64,000 nucleotides of DNA from Companilactobacillus kimchii DSM 13961 = JCM 10707 (GCF_001435445.1 NZ_AZDH01000001.1:181110-245109); one strand, 5' to 3'; shown: positions 36,176 through 46,378, counted from the stretch's first letter. Notes: generated from the sequence alone by a model not told the origin. Made by a program: numbers and translations.

Positions 36176-37312
36176 ATGAAATTTTCTATTGATCGATCAA
36201 AATTCATTAATCAAACAAGTAACGTTCAAAGAGCAATTTCAACAAAGACAACTATTCCAATTTTGACTGGAATGAAATTAGATCTTTCTGAAAGTGGCTT
36301 AACTATTACTGGAAGTAATTCTGATATTTCAATTACTTCATTCATTTCTAAAGAAAATTCTGAAAATGATTTAAAAATTGAAAGTACTGGCTCAATTGTT
36401 TTACCAGCTAGATTTTTCAACGAAATTATTAAAAAGCTTCCTGGTGACAACTTCGAACTTGAAGTTTTAGAAAATAATCAAACTTTAATTAAATCAGGTG
36501 TTTCAGAATTTACTATCAATGGATTAGATGCCGTTAATTATCCACATCTTCCAGAAGTTGAAACTGATAATCAATTAGTTCTACCAACAGATGTCTTTAA
36601 AGAAGTTGTTAATCAAACAGTTATTGCTGTTTCAACTCAAGAAAGTCGTCCAGTTCTAACTGGTGTTAACTTCTTGATCAGTAATGAGGGTTTAACTGCT
36701 GTTGCCACAGATAGTCACCGTCTTTCTCAAAGAAGAATCAATATAACTAGTGATGAAGACTACAATTTAATTATCCCTGGTAAGAGTTTGACTGAATTAG
36801 TTAGAACTATCAGCGACAGTGTTAAAGAAATCTCAATGTCGATCTCAGAAAATCAAGTTTTGTTCAGTTTTGATAACATTATGTTCTACTCAAGACTATT
36901 GGACGGTAGATATCCTGAGACTGATCGTTTGATTCCTGAAGAATCAAGTACGAAATTGACATTTGATTCTTCAAAATTACTAGCTTCAGTTGAACGTGCA
37001 TCTTTGCTTTCACATGAAAGTAGAAATAACGTAATTAAATTAGAGATCAAAGCTGTGGATAAAAAAGCTACTCTTTATGGTAATTCTCCAGAAGTTGGTA
37101 CTGTGGAGGAAGTTTTGGATTTTGATAATCTTGAAGGGGACGATTTGGAGATTTCATTCAACCCTGATTATTTGAAAGATGCTTTGAGATCATTCGGTAG
37201 TAACACTACAATCGAAATGAGTTTTACTTCTCCATTGCATCCATTTACACTAAGACCTGTTGAAGATCGTGATAATTTTGTACAACTTATCACTCCAGTT
37301 CGTACATTTTAA
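36176..37312 (+). CDS. dnaN: DNA polymerase III beta sliding clamp
   Basis: Ring-shaped clamp that holds the replicative polymerase on DNA. 378 residues in three repeated clamp folds, starting MKFSIDRSKFINQTSNVQRAI-like and ending in the conserved clamp tail HPFTLRPVEDRDNFVQLITPVRTF (last 24 residues; motif VQLITPVR). AAAAGGGAGTTACCC places the start at 36176. It follows dnaA across the unwinding module and is probably co-transcribed with it, ending at the terminator at 37327. Confidence 0.97.
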   Translation: MKFSIDRSKFINQTSNVQRAISTKTTIPILTGMKLDLSESGLTITGSNSDISITSFISKENSENDLKIESTGSIVLPARFFNEIIKKLPGDNFELEVLENNQTLIKSGVSEFTINGLDAVNYPHLPEVETDNQLVLPTDVFKEVVNQTVIAVSTQESRPVLTGVNFLISNEGLTAVATDSHRLSQRRINITSDEDYNLIIPGKSLTELVRTISDSVKEISMSISENQVLFSFDNIMFYSRLLDGRYPETDRLIPEESSTKLTFDSSKLLASVERASLLSHESRNNVIKLEIKAVDKKATLYGNSPEVGTVEEVLDFDNLEGDDLEISFNPDYLKDALRSFGSNTTIEMSFTSPLHPFTLRPVEDRDNFVQLITPVRTF

Positions 37313-37326
37313 TGTGAAATAAACTA

Positions 37327-37363
37327 AATAGGCTGAACTTTTCGGTTCAGCCTATTTTTTTTT
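37327..37363 (+). terminator. Intrinsic terminator after dnaN
   Basis: AATAGGCTGAAC / GTTCAGCCTATT perfect stem, 5-base loop, T9 tail. Confidence 0.9.
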
Positions 37364-37411
37364 GCATTATATATTTAAACGCCGTAGTTTTGCGTAAGAA
37401 CTTTTTTTGGA

Positions 37412-37453
37412 CAATTTTAGTGGGTGGATACTCATTATCCGAAAAATTGCTCA
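37412..37453. other. Nested inverted repeat in the dnaN-yaaA gap
   Basis: CAATTTT and AAAATTG flank GGATA-CTCAT-TATCC. It is not followed by a T run. Function unknown. Confidence 0.35.
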
Positions 37454-37475
37454 AAACGGCTGATATTTCGTTCTA

Positions 37476-37506
37476 AGTTGTTTTTTATTGTGAAAACAAC
37501 TATAAT
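37476..37506 (+). promoter_or_regulatory. yaaA-recF-gyrBA promoter with an overlapping perfect inverted repeat
   Basis: TTGTTT at 37478-37483, 17-base spacer, TATAAT at 37501-37506. A perfect 9-bp inverted repeat AGTTGTTTT (37476-37484) / AAAACAACT (37493-37501) spans the -35 and spacer and could be an operator. Confidence 0.6.
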
Positions 37507-37551
37507 ATTAGTATGTCATTAATGGATAAATCTAATAAATAGGGTGTTAAT

Positions 37552-37761
37552 ATGTCAGAAAAAATTAAGCTTGAAACTGAATTTATTACTTTAGGTCAAC
37601 TTTTGAAAGATGAAGGTGTCATTGAGACTGGTGGCCAAGCCAAATGGTTTTTGAGAGAGAATTCAGTCTTACTTAATGGCAGTCCTGAGGATCGTCGCGG
37701 TAAGAAGTTGCGTTCTGGCGATGTAATAGTTGTCGGTGATCAAACTTTTGAAATCGAATAA
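37552..37761 (+). CDS. yaaA: S4-domain RNA-binding protein YaaA
   Basis: Small S4 RNA-binding protein of 69 residues found between dnaN and recF in most Firmicutes. The S4 core is visible as FITLGQLLKDEGVIETGGQA, then RRGKKLRSGDVI. The exact role is unsettled; a link to ribosome assembly has been proposed for the family. AATAGGGTGTTA precedes the ATG. Its TAA stop is followed at once by the recF ATG, so recF is translationally coupled. Confidence 0.93.
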   Translation: MSEKIKLETEFITLGQLLKDEGVIETGGQAKWFLRENSVLLNGSPEDRRGKKLRSGDVIVVGDQTFEIE

Positions 37762-38883
37762 ATGTTTGTTAAAGAACTAAAACTTCAAAATTATCGTAAC
37801 TATGAATCCTTGCAGGTCGAATTTTCGCCGAACATCAATGTGTTCTTAGGTGAAAATGCCCAAGGCAAGACCAATTTATTAGAGGCTATGTACTTTTTAG
37901 CTTTAACAAGAAGCCATCGAACATCAAATGACAAGGATTTAATTAAGTGGGGCAGTGATTTTGCTCGAATTTCTGGAACCGTGATAAAAGATAACTCTAG
38001 TCACTTAAAATTAGATTTAGTGATTAGTAAATCTGGTAAAAAAGCTAAATTGAATAATTTAGAACAACGTAAACTGTCGACTTACATTGGTAATTTGAAT
38101 GTAGTTCTTTTTTCACCGGAAGATCTTTCAATCGTTAAAGGTAATCCAGGAATTAGGCGAAAGTTCATTGATATGGAATTTGGCCAAATGTCGCCGCAAT
38201 ATTTGAAGACGATGAGTCAATTTCGTTCAGTTCTAAAACAACGTAATGCGTATTTGAAGAAACTTCAGCATCATCAAGCAAAGGATTTGATCTATTTGGA
38301 TGTTTTGTCCGATCAATTTGCAGCTTATTGTGCTGAAGTAGTTTTTTCACGCTTACAATTTTTACAGAAGCTTCAAGGCTATATTGAAAAGATTCATGCA
38401 AATATAACTGAAGATCATGAAAAACTAGAAATTACTTACAGCACATTTTTCAACACTGACGGTAAAACACTTGAAAATATTTATGATGTTTTCAAAGATA
38501 CTTTCAAGAAAAATTATCAACGCGAGATTCAGCGTGGGGTGACCTTGGCTGGACCACATCGTGACGATATCAAGTTTTTAGTTAATGGAAAAAATGCTCA
38601 AGATTTTGGTTCGCAAGGTCAACAGCGTTCGGTTGCGTTGAGTCTGAAATTGGCTGAAGTTGAATTAATGAAAGATCAAGTTGGTGATTATCCGATTCTT
38701 TTATTAGATGACGTGTTATCAGAACTTGATCATAAGCGCCAAACCCATTTACTGTCGTCGATCAAACAGGGAATTCAAACGTTTATCACGACAACATCAA
38801 TAGATGATGTGGATCCTGATTTGGTGAAGAATCCGAATATTTTAAATATAAATAATGGCAAAGTTCAACAGGAGGAGATTTAA
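37762..38883 (+). CDS. recF: DNA replication and repair protein RecF
   Basis: SMC/ABC-like ATPase that helps load RecA at single-stranded gaps. 373 residues. Walker [15 protein letters not shown] near residues 30-43, signature [17 protein letters not shown] near 293, and Walker [12 protein letters not shown] near 313. No ribosome binding site of its own; its ATG directly abuts the yaaA stop. The stop overlaps the gyrB start by one base. Confidence 0.97.
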   Translation: MFVKELKLQNYRNYESLQVEFSPNINVFLGENAQGKTNLLEAMYFLALTRSHRTSNDKDLIKWGSDFARISGTVIKDNSSHLKLDLVISKSGKKAKLNNLEQRKLSTYIGNLNVVLFSPEDLSIVKGNPGIRRKFIDMEFGQMSPQYLKTMSQFRSVLKQRNAYLKKLQHHQAKDLIYLDVLSDQFAAYCAEVVFSRLQFLQKLQGYIEKIHANITEDHEKLEITYSTFFNTDGKTLENIYDVFKDTFKKNYQREIQRGVTLAGPHRDDIKFLVNGKNAQDFGSQGQQRSVALSLKLAEVELMKDQVGDYPILLLDDVLSELDHKRQTHLLSSIKQGIQTFITTTSIDDVDPDLVKNPNILNINNGKVQQEEI

Positions 38884-40832
38884 TGGCTGAAGACAGAAAA
38901 GCTGAGCTAGAAAAAAGAGAAGAACAAGTCGAAGAATATGATGCTAGTCAAATTCAAGTTCTTGAAGGACTAGAGGCTGTTCGTAAACGTCCTGGTATGT
39001 ATATTGGCTCTACTAGTAAGCAAGGTTTACATCATCTTGTTTGGGAAATTATTGATAATGGTATTGATGAAGCTTTAGCTGGCTTCGCAACAAAGATTGA
39101 AGTTACTGTTGAACCTGATAACTCCATTACTGTTACTGATGATGGACGTGGTATTCCAGTTGATATTCAAAAGAAAACTGGTAAACCAGCTCTTGAAACG
39201 GTTTATACAATTTTGCATGCCGGAGGAAAATTCGGCGGTGGCGGATACAAGGTATCTGGTGGACTTCATGGTGTTGGTGCCTCAGTTGTTAACGCCTTGA
39301 GTAGTGAACTAGATGTTGAAGTTGTTCGTGGCGGAAAACGCTATGGTATCGACTTTAAACGCGGCAAGGTCAATAATGCTATGCATATTATTGGTGATGC
39401 TAAAGAATTTGAACATGGTACGAGAGTTCACTTTGTGCCAGATCCTGATATCTTTACGGAAACAACAATTTACGATGATAAAGTTTTAACAACTAGAATT
39501 CGTGAACTAGCTTTCTTAAATAAGGGACTTAAACTCACATTTACAGATAAAAGAGCTGATACAGCTGAAAAATTAGTATTCCATTATGAAGGCGGAATTA
39601 GAAGTTACGTTGAATTTATGGATAAGGATAAAGAAGTTCTCTTTGATGAACCAATTTATCTTGAAGGTGTTCAAGATGGTATTACAGTTGAAGTTTCGTT
39701 ACAGTATACCGATGAATATCATACTAATTTGATGACTTTCGCTAATAACATTCATACTTATGAAGGTGGTACTCACGAAGTTGGATTCAAGACAGCTTTG
39801 ACACGTGTTATTAACGATTACGCTCACAAAAATAAAATGTTAAAAGATACTGAAAAATTATCTGGTGAGGATGTTCGTGAAGGAATGACTGCGGTTGTTT
39901 CAATCAAGCATCCAGACCCACAATTTGAAGGTCAAACTAAGACTAAGCTTGGAAATAGTGATGCCAGAACAATCACTGATCGTTTATTCAGTGAACACTT
40001 CTCCAAGTTCTTGATGGAAAACCCTGACGTCGCTAAAAAGATCGTTGAAAAAGGTTCTTTAGCAACAAAAGCACGTCTAGCTGCTAAACGTGCTCGTGAA
40101 GTAACTAGAAAGCAAAATGGGTTGGAAATCAGTAACTTACCAGGTAAATTGGCTGATAATGCTAGTAAAGACCCTGAAATTTCTGAATTATTCATTGTCG
40201 AGGGTGATTCTGCCGGTGGTTCCGCTAAAACTGGTCGTTCACGTTTAACACAAGCCATTCTACCTATTAGAGGTAAAATCTTGAACGTTGAAAAGGCTTC
40301 AATGGACAAGATTTTGGCTAATGAAGAAATCAGAACATTGTTCACAGCTATGGGTACCGGTTTTGGAGAAGACTTTGATATTTCTAAAGCAAGATATCAT
40401 AAGATCATTATCATGACCGATGCCGATGTCGATGGTGCTCATATCAGAACTTTACTTTTGACATTACTTTACAGATATATGCGTCCGGTTGTTGATGCAG
40501 GATATGTTTATATTGCCAAGCCACCTTTGTATCAAGTACGTCAGGGTAAGATGATGCAATACTTTGATACTGATAAAGAAAAAGATGATTTCGTTGAACA
40601 ATTACCACCAAAGCCAGAGCCAAAGATCCAACGTTACAAGGGTCTTGGTGAAATGGATGCTGATCAACTTTGGGAAACAACTATGGATCCCGAGAAGAGA
40701 AGATTGGACCGTGTTAACCTCGATGACGCTATCGAAGCTAATGAAATTTTCTCAATGTTGATGGGTGATAAAGTTGAACCTAGAAGAGAATTCATTGAAG
40801 AAAATGCACGATATGCTGAAGTAGATTATTAA
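38883..40832 (+). CDS. gyrB: DNA gyrase subunit B
   Basis: ATPase subunit of gyrase, which introduces negative supercoils. 649 residues. GHKL ATP-binding motifs: [13 protein letters not shown] near 50, DDGRGIPV near 80, and the [15 protein letters not shown] lid near 122. The TOPRIM metal site starts [10 protein letters not shown] near 440, with [15 protein letters not shown] near 512. AGGAGGAGATTTA gives the start. The upstream genes and gyrA (17 bases downstream) form one operon, probably controlled by supercoiling as in other bacteria. Confidence 0.98.
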   Translation: MAEDRKAELEKREEQVEEYDASQIQVLEGLEAVRKRPGMYIGSTSKQGLHHLVWEIIDNGIDEALAGFATKIEVTVEPDNSITVTDDGRGIPVDIQKKTGKPALETVYTILHAGGKFGGGGYKVSGGLHGVGASVVNALSSELDVEVVRGGKRYGIDFKRGKVNNAMHIIGDAKEFEHGTRVHFVPDPDIFTETTIYDDKVLTTRIRELAFLNKGLKLTFTDKRADTAEKLVFHYEGGIRSYVEFMDKDKEVLFDEPIYLEGVQDGITVEVSLQYTDEYHTNLMTFANNIHTYEGGTHEVGFKTALTRVINDYAHKNKMLKDTEKLSGEDVREGMTAVVSIKHPDPQFEGQTKTKLGNSDARTITDRLFSEHFSKFLMENPDVAKKIVEKGSLATKARLAAKRAREVTRKQNGLEISNLPGKLADNASKDPEISELFIVEGDSAGGSAKTGRSRLTQAILPIRGKILNVEKASMDKILANEEIRTLFTAMGTGFGEDFDISKARYHKIIIMTDADVDGAHIRTLLLTLLYRYMRPVVDAGYVYIAKPPLYQVRQGKMMQYFDTDKEKDDFVEQLPPKPEPKIQRYKGLGEMDADQLWETTMDPEKRRLDRVNLDDAIEANEIFSMLMGDKVEPRREFIEENARYAEVDY

Positions 40833-40849
40833 GGGAGGATGACAATTTA

Positions 40850-43354
40850 ATGGCAGATCATAGAATAGAAAATGTTAACTTGACAGAAGTCATGAAGAAT
40901 TCCTTCGTTGACTATGCTGCTAGTGTTATCGTGTCACGTGCTTTACCTGATGTACGTGATGGTCTAAAACCAGTTCATCGCCGTATTCTTTATGGTATGA
41001 ATGAGTTAGGTGTTACACCTGACAAACCATATAAGAAGAGTGCCCGTTTCGTTGGTGATATTATGGGTAAATATCATCCTCATGGGGACTCAGCTATTTA
41101 TGAATCAATGGTTAGAATGGCACAGGATTTCAGTTATCGTTATCCATTAGTTGATGGACACGGAAACTTTGGATCTATTGATGGTGATCCACCTGCTGCT
41201 ATGCGTTATACCGAAGCAAGAATGAGTAAAATGGCAGTTGAAATGTTGCGTGATATCAACAAGGATACTGTTGATCTTGTTCCTAACTACGATGGTGAAG
41301 AAAAAGAACCAATGGTATTGCCAGCTCGTTTCCCTAATCTTTTGGTTAATGGTGCAACTGGTATTGCCGTTGGTATGACAACTAATATTCCATCACATAA
41401 CTTAAAAGAAGTTATTGATGCACTTCATATTTTGATGAGAAATAAGGATGCTACTGTCGCTGACTTGATGAAAGTTATTCCTGGACCTGATTTCCCAACA
41501 GGTGGGATTATCATGGGCCGTTCCGGTATCAGAAAAGCCTATGAAAATGGTAAAGGAACAATTATTCTACGTGCTAAAGTCGATGTAGTTACTAAGAAGA
41601 GTGGCGCAGAACAGATTATTGTTACTGAACTTCCTTACATGGTTAATAAAGCTCGTCTTGTTGAAAGAATTGCTGAATTGGCTCGTGAGAAAAAGCTAGA
41701 AGGAATTACTGATTTGAACGATGAATCTGACCGTGAAGGTATGCGTATCGTTATTGATATTCGTCGTGATATGAGTGCTTCCGTAGTGCTTAATAATCTA
41801 TACAAGTTGACACAACTTCAAATTTCATATGGTATCAATATGGTTGCTATCGTGGGTAAAACTCCTAGAGTCTTCTCATTGAAGGGCATCTTAGTTGAGT
41901 ACTTAAAGCATCAAGAAATTGTTATCAGACGTAGAACTGAATTTGAATTGAGACGTGCTAAAGCTCGTGCTCATATTCTTGAAGGATTGAGAATTGCTTT
42001 AGATCATATTGATGAGATCATCAGTATTATCCGTGGTTCACAGACTTCAGCAATTGCTAAGCAAACGTTGATGGATAAGTACAAGTTATCTGACAAACAA
42101 TCACAGGCTATCTTGGATATGCGTTTGGTTCGTTTGACAGGTTTGGAACGTGACAAGGTTGAAGCAGAGTATCAAGATTTGTTAGTTAAGATTGCTGACT
42201 TTGAAGATATTTTGGCTAAACCAGAGCGTGTTGATAAAATTATTTATGACGAATTGTTGGAAATTCAAGAAAAATTCGGTGACGATAGAAGAACTGAAAT
42301 TCGTGCTAGCGAAGTTGCTAATATCGAAGATGAAGATCTAATCGAAGAAGAAAACATTTTAGTTGTATTGACACATAATGGCTATATCAAACGTTTGTCT
42401 GCGGATGAATTCCGTGTTCAAAATCGTGGTGGCCGTGGAGTTCAAGGTATGGGAATTCATGATGATGATTTCATTGAACAAATGATTTACACATCAACAC
42501 ATGACCGTCTCTTGTTCTTTACTAATGCTGGTAAAGTTTATCGAATCAAAGGTTATGAAGTTCCTGAATATGGCCGTACAGCTAAGGGAATTCCAGTAAT
42601 TAACCTATTGAACATCGAAAAGGGTGAAAAGATTCAAACTGTTATCAATGTTGACCGTGATGTTGATGTCGATAATTCATATTTGTTCTTCGTAACTAAA
42701 TATGGAACAGTTAAACGTACTCCGGTAACTGATTTTGCTAATATCAGACACTCTGGTTTACGTGCAATCACTCTTAGGGATGAAGATGAATTGACTAATG
42801 TCTTCTTAACAGATGGTGATAAAGTTATTATTATCGGAACTCATAAAGGTTATGCCGTAACATTTAAGGAAAGTGATGTTCGTCCAATGGGAAGAACTGC
42901 TGCCGGTGTTCGTGGTATTAAGCTTCGTGAGGAAGATTACGTTGTCGGTTCTTCAATTGCTGAGGAAGGACAAGAAATTCTAACTATTTCTGAAAAAGGT
43001 TATGGTAAGAGAACTTCTGTCAGTGAATATCCTGTTAAGGGACGTGGCGGTAAAGGTATCAAGACTGCCAATGTTACCGAAAAGAATGGTCCAATCGCTG
43101 GATTGACAGTAGTTGATGGTGATGAAGATATCATGTTGATTACTGACAAAGGTGTTATGATTCGTTTTGGCGTTCATAGCGTTTCACAAACTGGACGTGC
43201 AACTTTAGGTGTTAGATTGATCAAGGTTGATGACGATTCAATCGTTTCAACTATGGCTAAGATTGCTGATGACTCAGATGAAGAAGACGATGATTCATCT
43301 TCTGATAATGAGACACCAACTAATGACGAAACATCTGAAACAGATAATAATTAA
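40850..43354 (+). CDS. gyrA: DNA gyrase subunit A
   Basis: Cleavage and wrapping subunit of gyrase, 834 residues. The quinolone-resistance region reads [10 protein letters not shown], with the serine and glutamate of sensitive strains. The active-site tyrosine lies in [12 protein letters not shown] at about residue 120. The C-terminal pinwheel contains the GyrA-box [10 protein letters not shown] near 525, essential for wrapping. The last 30 residues are acidic and Asp/Ser/Asn-rich. AAGGGAGGATGAC precedes the ATG. Ends the operon with a long-loop terminator. Confidence 0.98.
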   Translation: MADHRIENVNLTEVMKNSFVDYAASVIVSRALPDVRDGLKPVHRRILYGMNELGVTPDKPYKKSARFVGDIMGKYHPHGDSAIYESMVRMAQDFSYRYPLVDGHGNFGSIDGDPPAAMRYTEARMSKMAVEMLRDINKDTVDLVPNYDGEEKEPMVLPARFPNLLVNGATGIAVGMTTNIPSHNLKEVIDALHILMRNKDATVADLMKVIPGPDFPTGGIIMGRSGIRKAYENGKGTIILRAKVDVVTKKSGAEQIIVTELPYMVNKARLVERIAELAREKKLEGITDLNDESDREGMRIVIDIRRDMSASVVLNNLYKLTQLQISYGINMVAIVGKTPRVFSLKGILVEYLKHQEIVIRRRTEFELRRAKARAHILEGLRIALDHIDEIISIIRGSQTSAIAKQTLMDKYKLSDKQSQAILDMRLVRLTGLERDKVEAEYQDLLVKIADFEDILAKPERVDKIIYDELLEIQEKFGDDRRTEIRASEVANIEDEDLIEEENILVVLTHNGYIKRLSADEFRVQNRGGRGVQGMGIHDDDFIEQMIYTSTHDRLLFFTNAGKVYRIKGYEVPEYGRTAKGIPVINLLNIEKGEKIQTVINVDRDVDVDNSYLFFVTKYGTVKRTPVTDFANIRHSGLRAITLRDEDELTNVFLTDGDKVIIIGTHKGYAVTFKESDVRPMGRTAAGVRGIKLREEDYVVGSSIAEEGQEILTISEKGYGKRTSVSEYPVKGRGGKGIKTANVTEKNGPIAGLTVVDGDEDIMLITDKGVMIRFGVHSVSQTGRATLGVRLIKVDDDSIVSTMAKIADDSDEEDDDSSSDNETPTNDETSETDNN

Positions 43355-43356
43355 AA

Positions 43357-43428
43357 ACCAATCGTTTCTGCGTAATTTAGATATGTATCCTAATCGGGAC
43401 GCGTGTCAGGCAGAAACGATTTTTTATT
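43357..43428 (+). terminator. Terminator after gyrA, long loop
   Basis: AATCGTTTCTGC pairs perfectly with GCAGAAACGATT across a loop of about 37 bases, with a T run after. The rest of the gap to 43554 holds the rpsF promoter region; no further structure is certain. Confidence 0.75.
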
Positions 43429-43554
43429 AGAAATTTTTCTAGTAATTGGTAGGGATTTATGATAAACTCATAACTTGTGAGTATAAAATTGCAGTTAATT
43501 TATGCTCCTTGTTCTTTAATTAGAACCATTAGACCATAAGGAGGTGTACAGTCC

Positions 43555-43851
43555 ATGGCTGAAGCACATTACGAAATTACATATATCATTAAACCTGATA
43601 TTGAAGAAGAGGCAAAGAAGACATTAATCGATCGTTACGATAAGATTATTGCTGACAATGGCTCAAAAGTAATCGACTCAAAAGACTGGGAAAAGAAACG
43701 TTTAGCATATGAAATTGCTAACTACAAAGAAGGTATCTATCATATTATCAATGTAGATGCTGAAAATGATGAAGCAATCAACGAATTCGACCGTCTTTCA
43801 AAGATCGACGATAACATTCTTCGTCACATGATCGTTAGACGTGAAGACTAG
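43555..43851 (+). CDS. rpsF: 30S ribosomal protein S6
   Basis: Small-subunit protein that binds 16S rRNA together with S18. 98 residues beginning [19 protein letters not shown], with the conserved [10 protein letters not shown] near 43. TAAGGAGGTGTAC is a very strong ribosome binding site. First gene of rpsF-ssb-rpsR. S6:S18 complexes regulate this operon in many Firmicutes through its leader; I could not confirm that motif here. Confidence 0.98.
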   Translation: MAEAHYEITYIIKPDIEEEAKKTLIDRYDKIIADNGSKVIDSKDWEKKRLAYEIANYKEGIYHIINVDAENDEAINEFDRLSKIDDNILRHMIVRRED

Positions 43852-43854
43852 TTT

Positions 43855-43870
43855 TGTTTCACGTGAAACA
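43855..43870. other. parS centromere site (perfect palindrome)
   Basis: TGTTTCACGTGAAACA is a perfect 16-bp palindrome and matches the ParB-binding parS consensus of low-GC Gram-positives. It lies in the short rpsF-ssb gap about 8-9 kb to the right of oriC. parA and parB are not in the window. Confidence 0.85.
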
Positions 43871-43888
43871 TTTTAAGGAGGCAGATAA

Positions 43889-44446
43889 ATGATTAATCGA
43901 GTAGTTCTAGTTGGACGCCTGACACGTGATCCTGAATTAAGATACACTGCCAATGGGGCAGCGGTTGCCAGTTTTACAGTTGCTGTAAACAGACAATTTA
44001 CTAATTCTCAAGGTGAACGTGAAGCCGATTTTATTAATTGTGTTATTTGGAGAAAAGCTGCCGAGAATTTTGCTAATTTCACTAATAAAGGTTCTCTTGT
44101 TGGAATTGATGGACGTCTTCAAACACGTAACTATGAAAACCAACAAGGTCAAAGAGTTTATGTAACAGAAGTTGTCGTTGATAACTTCTCATTACTTGAA
44201 TCTCGTTCAGAATCTGAAAAGAGAAATTCTGGCAATGGTTCTTCTAGCAACGCTAATTCAAATCAAGCACCTAGCTATAATCAACCAAGTCAATCAAATC
44301 AGTCTCCATATGGAAACAATAATAACCAAAGCAACAACAATAGTAATAACAATAATCAATCTAACAATTCAAACAATAATATGAGCGATCCATTTGCTGA
44401 CAACAGTAAACCGATCGACATATCAGATGACGATTTACCATTTTAA
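43889..44446 (+). CDS. ssb: Single-stranded DNA-binding protein
   Basis: Binds and protects single-stranded DNA during replication and repair. The OB fold covers about residues 1-108 ([20 protein letters not shown], then [16 protein letters not shown]). A Gln/Asn/Ser-rich disordered linker follows, and the acidic partner-binding tip ends DISDDDLPF. 185 residues. TTTTAAGGAGGCAG precedes the ATG. Between rpsF and rpsR as in most Firmicutes. Confidence 0.98.
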   Translation: MINRVVLVGRLTRDPELRYTANGAAVASFTVAVNRQFTNSQGEREADFINCVIWRKAAENFANFTNKGSLVGIDGRLQTRNYENQQGQRVYVTEVVVDNFSLLESRSESEKRNSGNGSSSNANSNQAPSYNQPSQSNQSPYGNNNNQSNNNSNNNNQSNNSNNNMSDPFADNSKPIDISDDDLPF

Positions 44447-44466
44447 TATAGAAGGGAGCAATTATA

Positions 44467-44703
44467 ATGGCCCAACAAAGAAGAGGCGGACGTAGAAGAC
44501 GTAAAGTTGACTTCATCGCTGCTAACCATATCGAATACATCGATTACAAAGATACAGACTTACTTAAGAGATTTATCTCAGAACGTGGTAAGATTTTGCC
44601 AAGACGTGTTACAGGTACAAGTGCTAAGAACCAACGTAAACTTACTGTAGCTATCAAGAGAGCAAGAATCATGGCTCTATTACCATTCGTTGCTGAAGAC
44701 TAA
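44467..44703 (+). CDS. rpsR: 30S ribosomal protein S18
   Basis: Small basic ribosomal protein of 78 residues, partner of S6. Seen: the basic N-terminus [35 protein letters not shown], and the C-terminal [21 protein letters not shown] core. GAAGGGAGCA precedes the ATG. Last gene of the rpsF operon, ended by a terminator at 44719. In related genomes gdpP usually follows next; here a 2.3-kb cassette intervenes. Confidence 0.98.
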   Translation: MAQQRRGGRRRRKVDFIAANHIEYIDYKDTDLLKRFISERGKILPRRVTGTSAKNQRKLTVAIKRARIMALLPFVAED

Positions 44704-44718
44704 TTCTTCACAATTAAT

Positions 44719-44748
44719 TAAAGATCACATTCAGGTGGTCTTTTTTTT
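44719..44748 (+). terminator. Intrinsic terminator after rpsR
   Basis: AAGATCAC pairs with GTGGTCTT (one wobble), then T8. Confidence 0.8.
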
Positions 44749-44749
44749 A

Positions 44750-44875
44750 TGCCCTCTTAGCGGCTTTGCCGCTTAGAGGGCATTATGCATGTGTTCGAAA
44801 GAACACATACGGTCCATTTTTCTGCTTTGCCGCTTAGAGGACATTATGCATGTGCTCGAAAGAACACATACGATC
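44750..44875. repeat. Tandem hairpin repeat, two 52-base units with a 61-base period
   Basis: Units at 44763-44814 and 44824-44875 differ at three positions. Each contains TGTGTTC-GAAA-GAACACA-type stem-loops. In front of unit 1 a second stem, GCCCTCTTAGCGGC against GCCGCTTAGAGGGC, is complete; unit 2 lacks its left arm. An open frame across this stretch is a by-product of the repeat. The stretch 44876-45001 shows nothing clear. Confidence 0.8.
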
Positions 44876-45001
44876 ACACAGTATCTCTATTAAAAGAAGC
44901 TATTAAGTGGACATATGAAATAAAGGTAATGAAGAGGGTTAGACCTAAGAAAGGTTTAACTCTCTTTATTTTTATAAATAAAATGATAGCGGTTACTAAA
45001 A

Positions 45002-45067
45002 ATGTCATATATAGTTGACATAAAGATTAATATGCTTTATATTAAAAATGTCAAATATATATGACTT
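45002..45067 (+). promoter_or_regulatory. Promoter of the Xre-membrane protein cassette with two candidate operators
   Basis: TTGACA at 45015-45020, 17-base spacer, TATATT at 45038-45043. Two sites of the form TGTCA-N8-TGAC flank it: 45003-45020 (overlapping the -35) and 45049-45066 (just after the start of transcription). Confidence 0.7.
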
Positions 45068-45087
45068 TTAAGAAAACAGGTGAATTA

Positions 45088-45288
45088 ATGAATCGGGTTC
45101 GTGAATATCGACGTGCTAAGAAATTATCGCAAATGGCCTTAGCGGAAGAAATTGGAGTTGCACGTCAAACGATTAATTTAATTGAGAATGGTAAATATAA
45201 TCCATCTTTAGATTTGTGCTTAAAATTGGCTTGGGTATTAGATACTGATTTGAATACGTTATTTTGGAGGGATGAAGATGAAGAATAA
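45088..45288 (+). CDS. Xre-family helix-turn-helix regulator (short)
   Basis: DNA-binding protein of 66 residues, nearly all one HTH_3/Cro-C1 domain: MNRVREYRRAKKLSQMALAE, then IGVARQTINLIENGKYNPSL with the recognition helix, and an acidic tail. Short regulators of this type often control a neighbouring membrane protein. The ATG at 45088 follows ACAGGTGAATTA; the open frame begins at 45061, but that lies inside the second operator, so I reject it. It overlaps the next gene by 11 bases. The paired TGTCA-N8-TGAC sites upstream are probable autoregulatory operators. Confidence 0.88.
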   Translation: MNRVREYRRAKKLSQMALAEEIGVARQTINLIENGKYNPSLDLCLKLAWVLDTDLNTLFWRDEDEE

Positions 45289-45814
45289 TAATACGATTTT
45301 GAAATGGTTCTTCAGTATACAGGGTACTGTTGATGAATATGTTGAAAAGGAAATTGGACGTATATCTACTAAGACTGTATTAATTTTATTCATCTTTGAA
45401 CTATTTTATATTGGTTTAACTTATTTCTTTGCTGGTAGTGGATTGGTTAGTGACTTTCAATCTTATTTTTATTTAACATTATTCATTCAGTTTATCGGAA
45501 TCGTATTGATTATATTGGGCTTTTCAATGTTGAGTTTTAATCGAAAAAATTCAATATCATCTGAGGTAGCGAATCAAAAAGAAAAAGATAAAGTGGTTTC
45601 TTTACTCAAAAAGAAATACGTGAGATTGGTTCCAATTCTTTTTTTATTAGTACTATCGATTAATACTATTCTTAATTTTTCAAGCAATAATTTATTCAAA
45701 GAAATGTTCGCTATTCAAAGAATCTGTGGAGCGTTGATTTTGGCAATCTTTTTTAGTCTAATTATGTATTTTTTCGAAAAAGGGAAAATAACCATAACTA
45801 AAGATGAAATTTAA
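45278..45814 (+). CDS. DUF3278-like membrane protein, paralogue 1 of 3
   Basis: Membrane protein of 178 residues with four helices in two pairs (about 30-75 and 110-165). The N-terminal motif WFFSIQGTVDEYVEKEIGR is shared with the next two genes, which marks them as paralogues. The family looks like DUF3278, unknown in function and often encoded beside a short Xre regulator. The ATG at 45278 has TTGGAGGG at good spacing; the ATG two codons earlier is too close to it. It overlaps the regulator gene, so the two are co-translated. Confidence 0.8.
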   Translation: MKNNNTILKWFFSIQGTVDEYVEKEIGRISTKTVLILFIFELFYIGLTYFFAGSGLVSDFQSYFYLTLFIQFIGIVLIILGFSMLSFNRKNSISSEVANQKEKDKVVSLLKKKYVRLVPILFLLVLSINTILNFSSNNLFKEMFAIQRICGALILAIFFSLIMYFFEKGKITITKDEI

Positions 45815-45838
45815 CAGTATAAAATATGGGGGATTACT

Positions 45839-46378
45839 ATGAAGAAAGTTAATGACCGAGTATTAAGATGGTTCTTTGGAATACCAGGTGTAATAGATGA
45901 ACAAGTGAGATCAGAAATCGGTAGGCTTTCCATAGAAACCTTGATAGCGGTGTTCATTTTTGAAGTACTATTCAATATTGGGGTTGGTATTTACATATAT
46001 TTCAGTACAATAAAGGATTTTGAATCATTCTTCCTGTTTATAATGACATTACATTTATTTTTAATGATAGGTATCATCGTATTTTTTACTAGTTTTAGAC
46101 TGCAACGCAGGGGAGTTCTTAATCAAGAAGTCACAACTAAAACGGGGAAAAGAAATGCAATCAAATCAATTTTTAATAAATACCTGACAAAGTTACCAAT
46201 GATGTTTCTTTTTATCTGGTTGTTAGTAACATCCCTTGATTTTGATGGTCAAAACTTTATGAACACTTTATTAAGTTGGTCATCTATCCGTCAGGCCCTG
46301 CAGCCATCAGTAGCCTTAACAATTATCTTTATAATTATTGATATATCTAAGGTTAGATTGTTGAAAGATGAAAGTTAA
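45839..46378 (+). CDS. DUF3278-like membrane protein, paralogue 2 of 3
   Basis: 179 residues, four predicted helices, with the shared N-terminal motif WFFGIPGVIDEQVRSEIGR and a similar layout to its neighbours. The central loop is basic (RRGVLNQEVTTKTGKRN). TATGGGGGATTACT precedes the ATG. Follows paralogue 1 by 24 bases, same operon. The three copies are clearly diverged in sequence, so the duplications are not recent. Confidence 0.8.
   Translation: MKKVNDRVLRWFFGIPGVIDEQVRSEIGRLSIETLIAVFIFEVLFNIGVGIYIYFSTIKDFESFFLFIMTLHLFLMIGIIVFFTSFRLQRRGVLNQEVTTKTGKRNAIKSIFNKYLTKLPMMFLFIWLLVTSLDFDGQNFMNTLLSWSSIRQALQPSVALTIIFIIIDISKVRLLKDES

Noticed and set aside
39932..40345. Minus-strand open frame of 137 codons inside gyrB
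   Set aside because: Shadow of the conserved gyrB reading frame, without ribosome binding site.
44785..45018. Open frame of 77 codons on the plus strand
   Set aside because: It runs through the tandem hairpin repeat and into the promoter of the Xre gene, has no ribosome binding site, and its sequence repeats with the DNA units.
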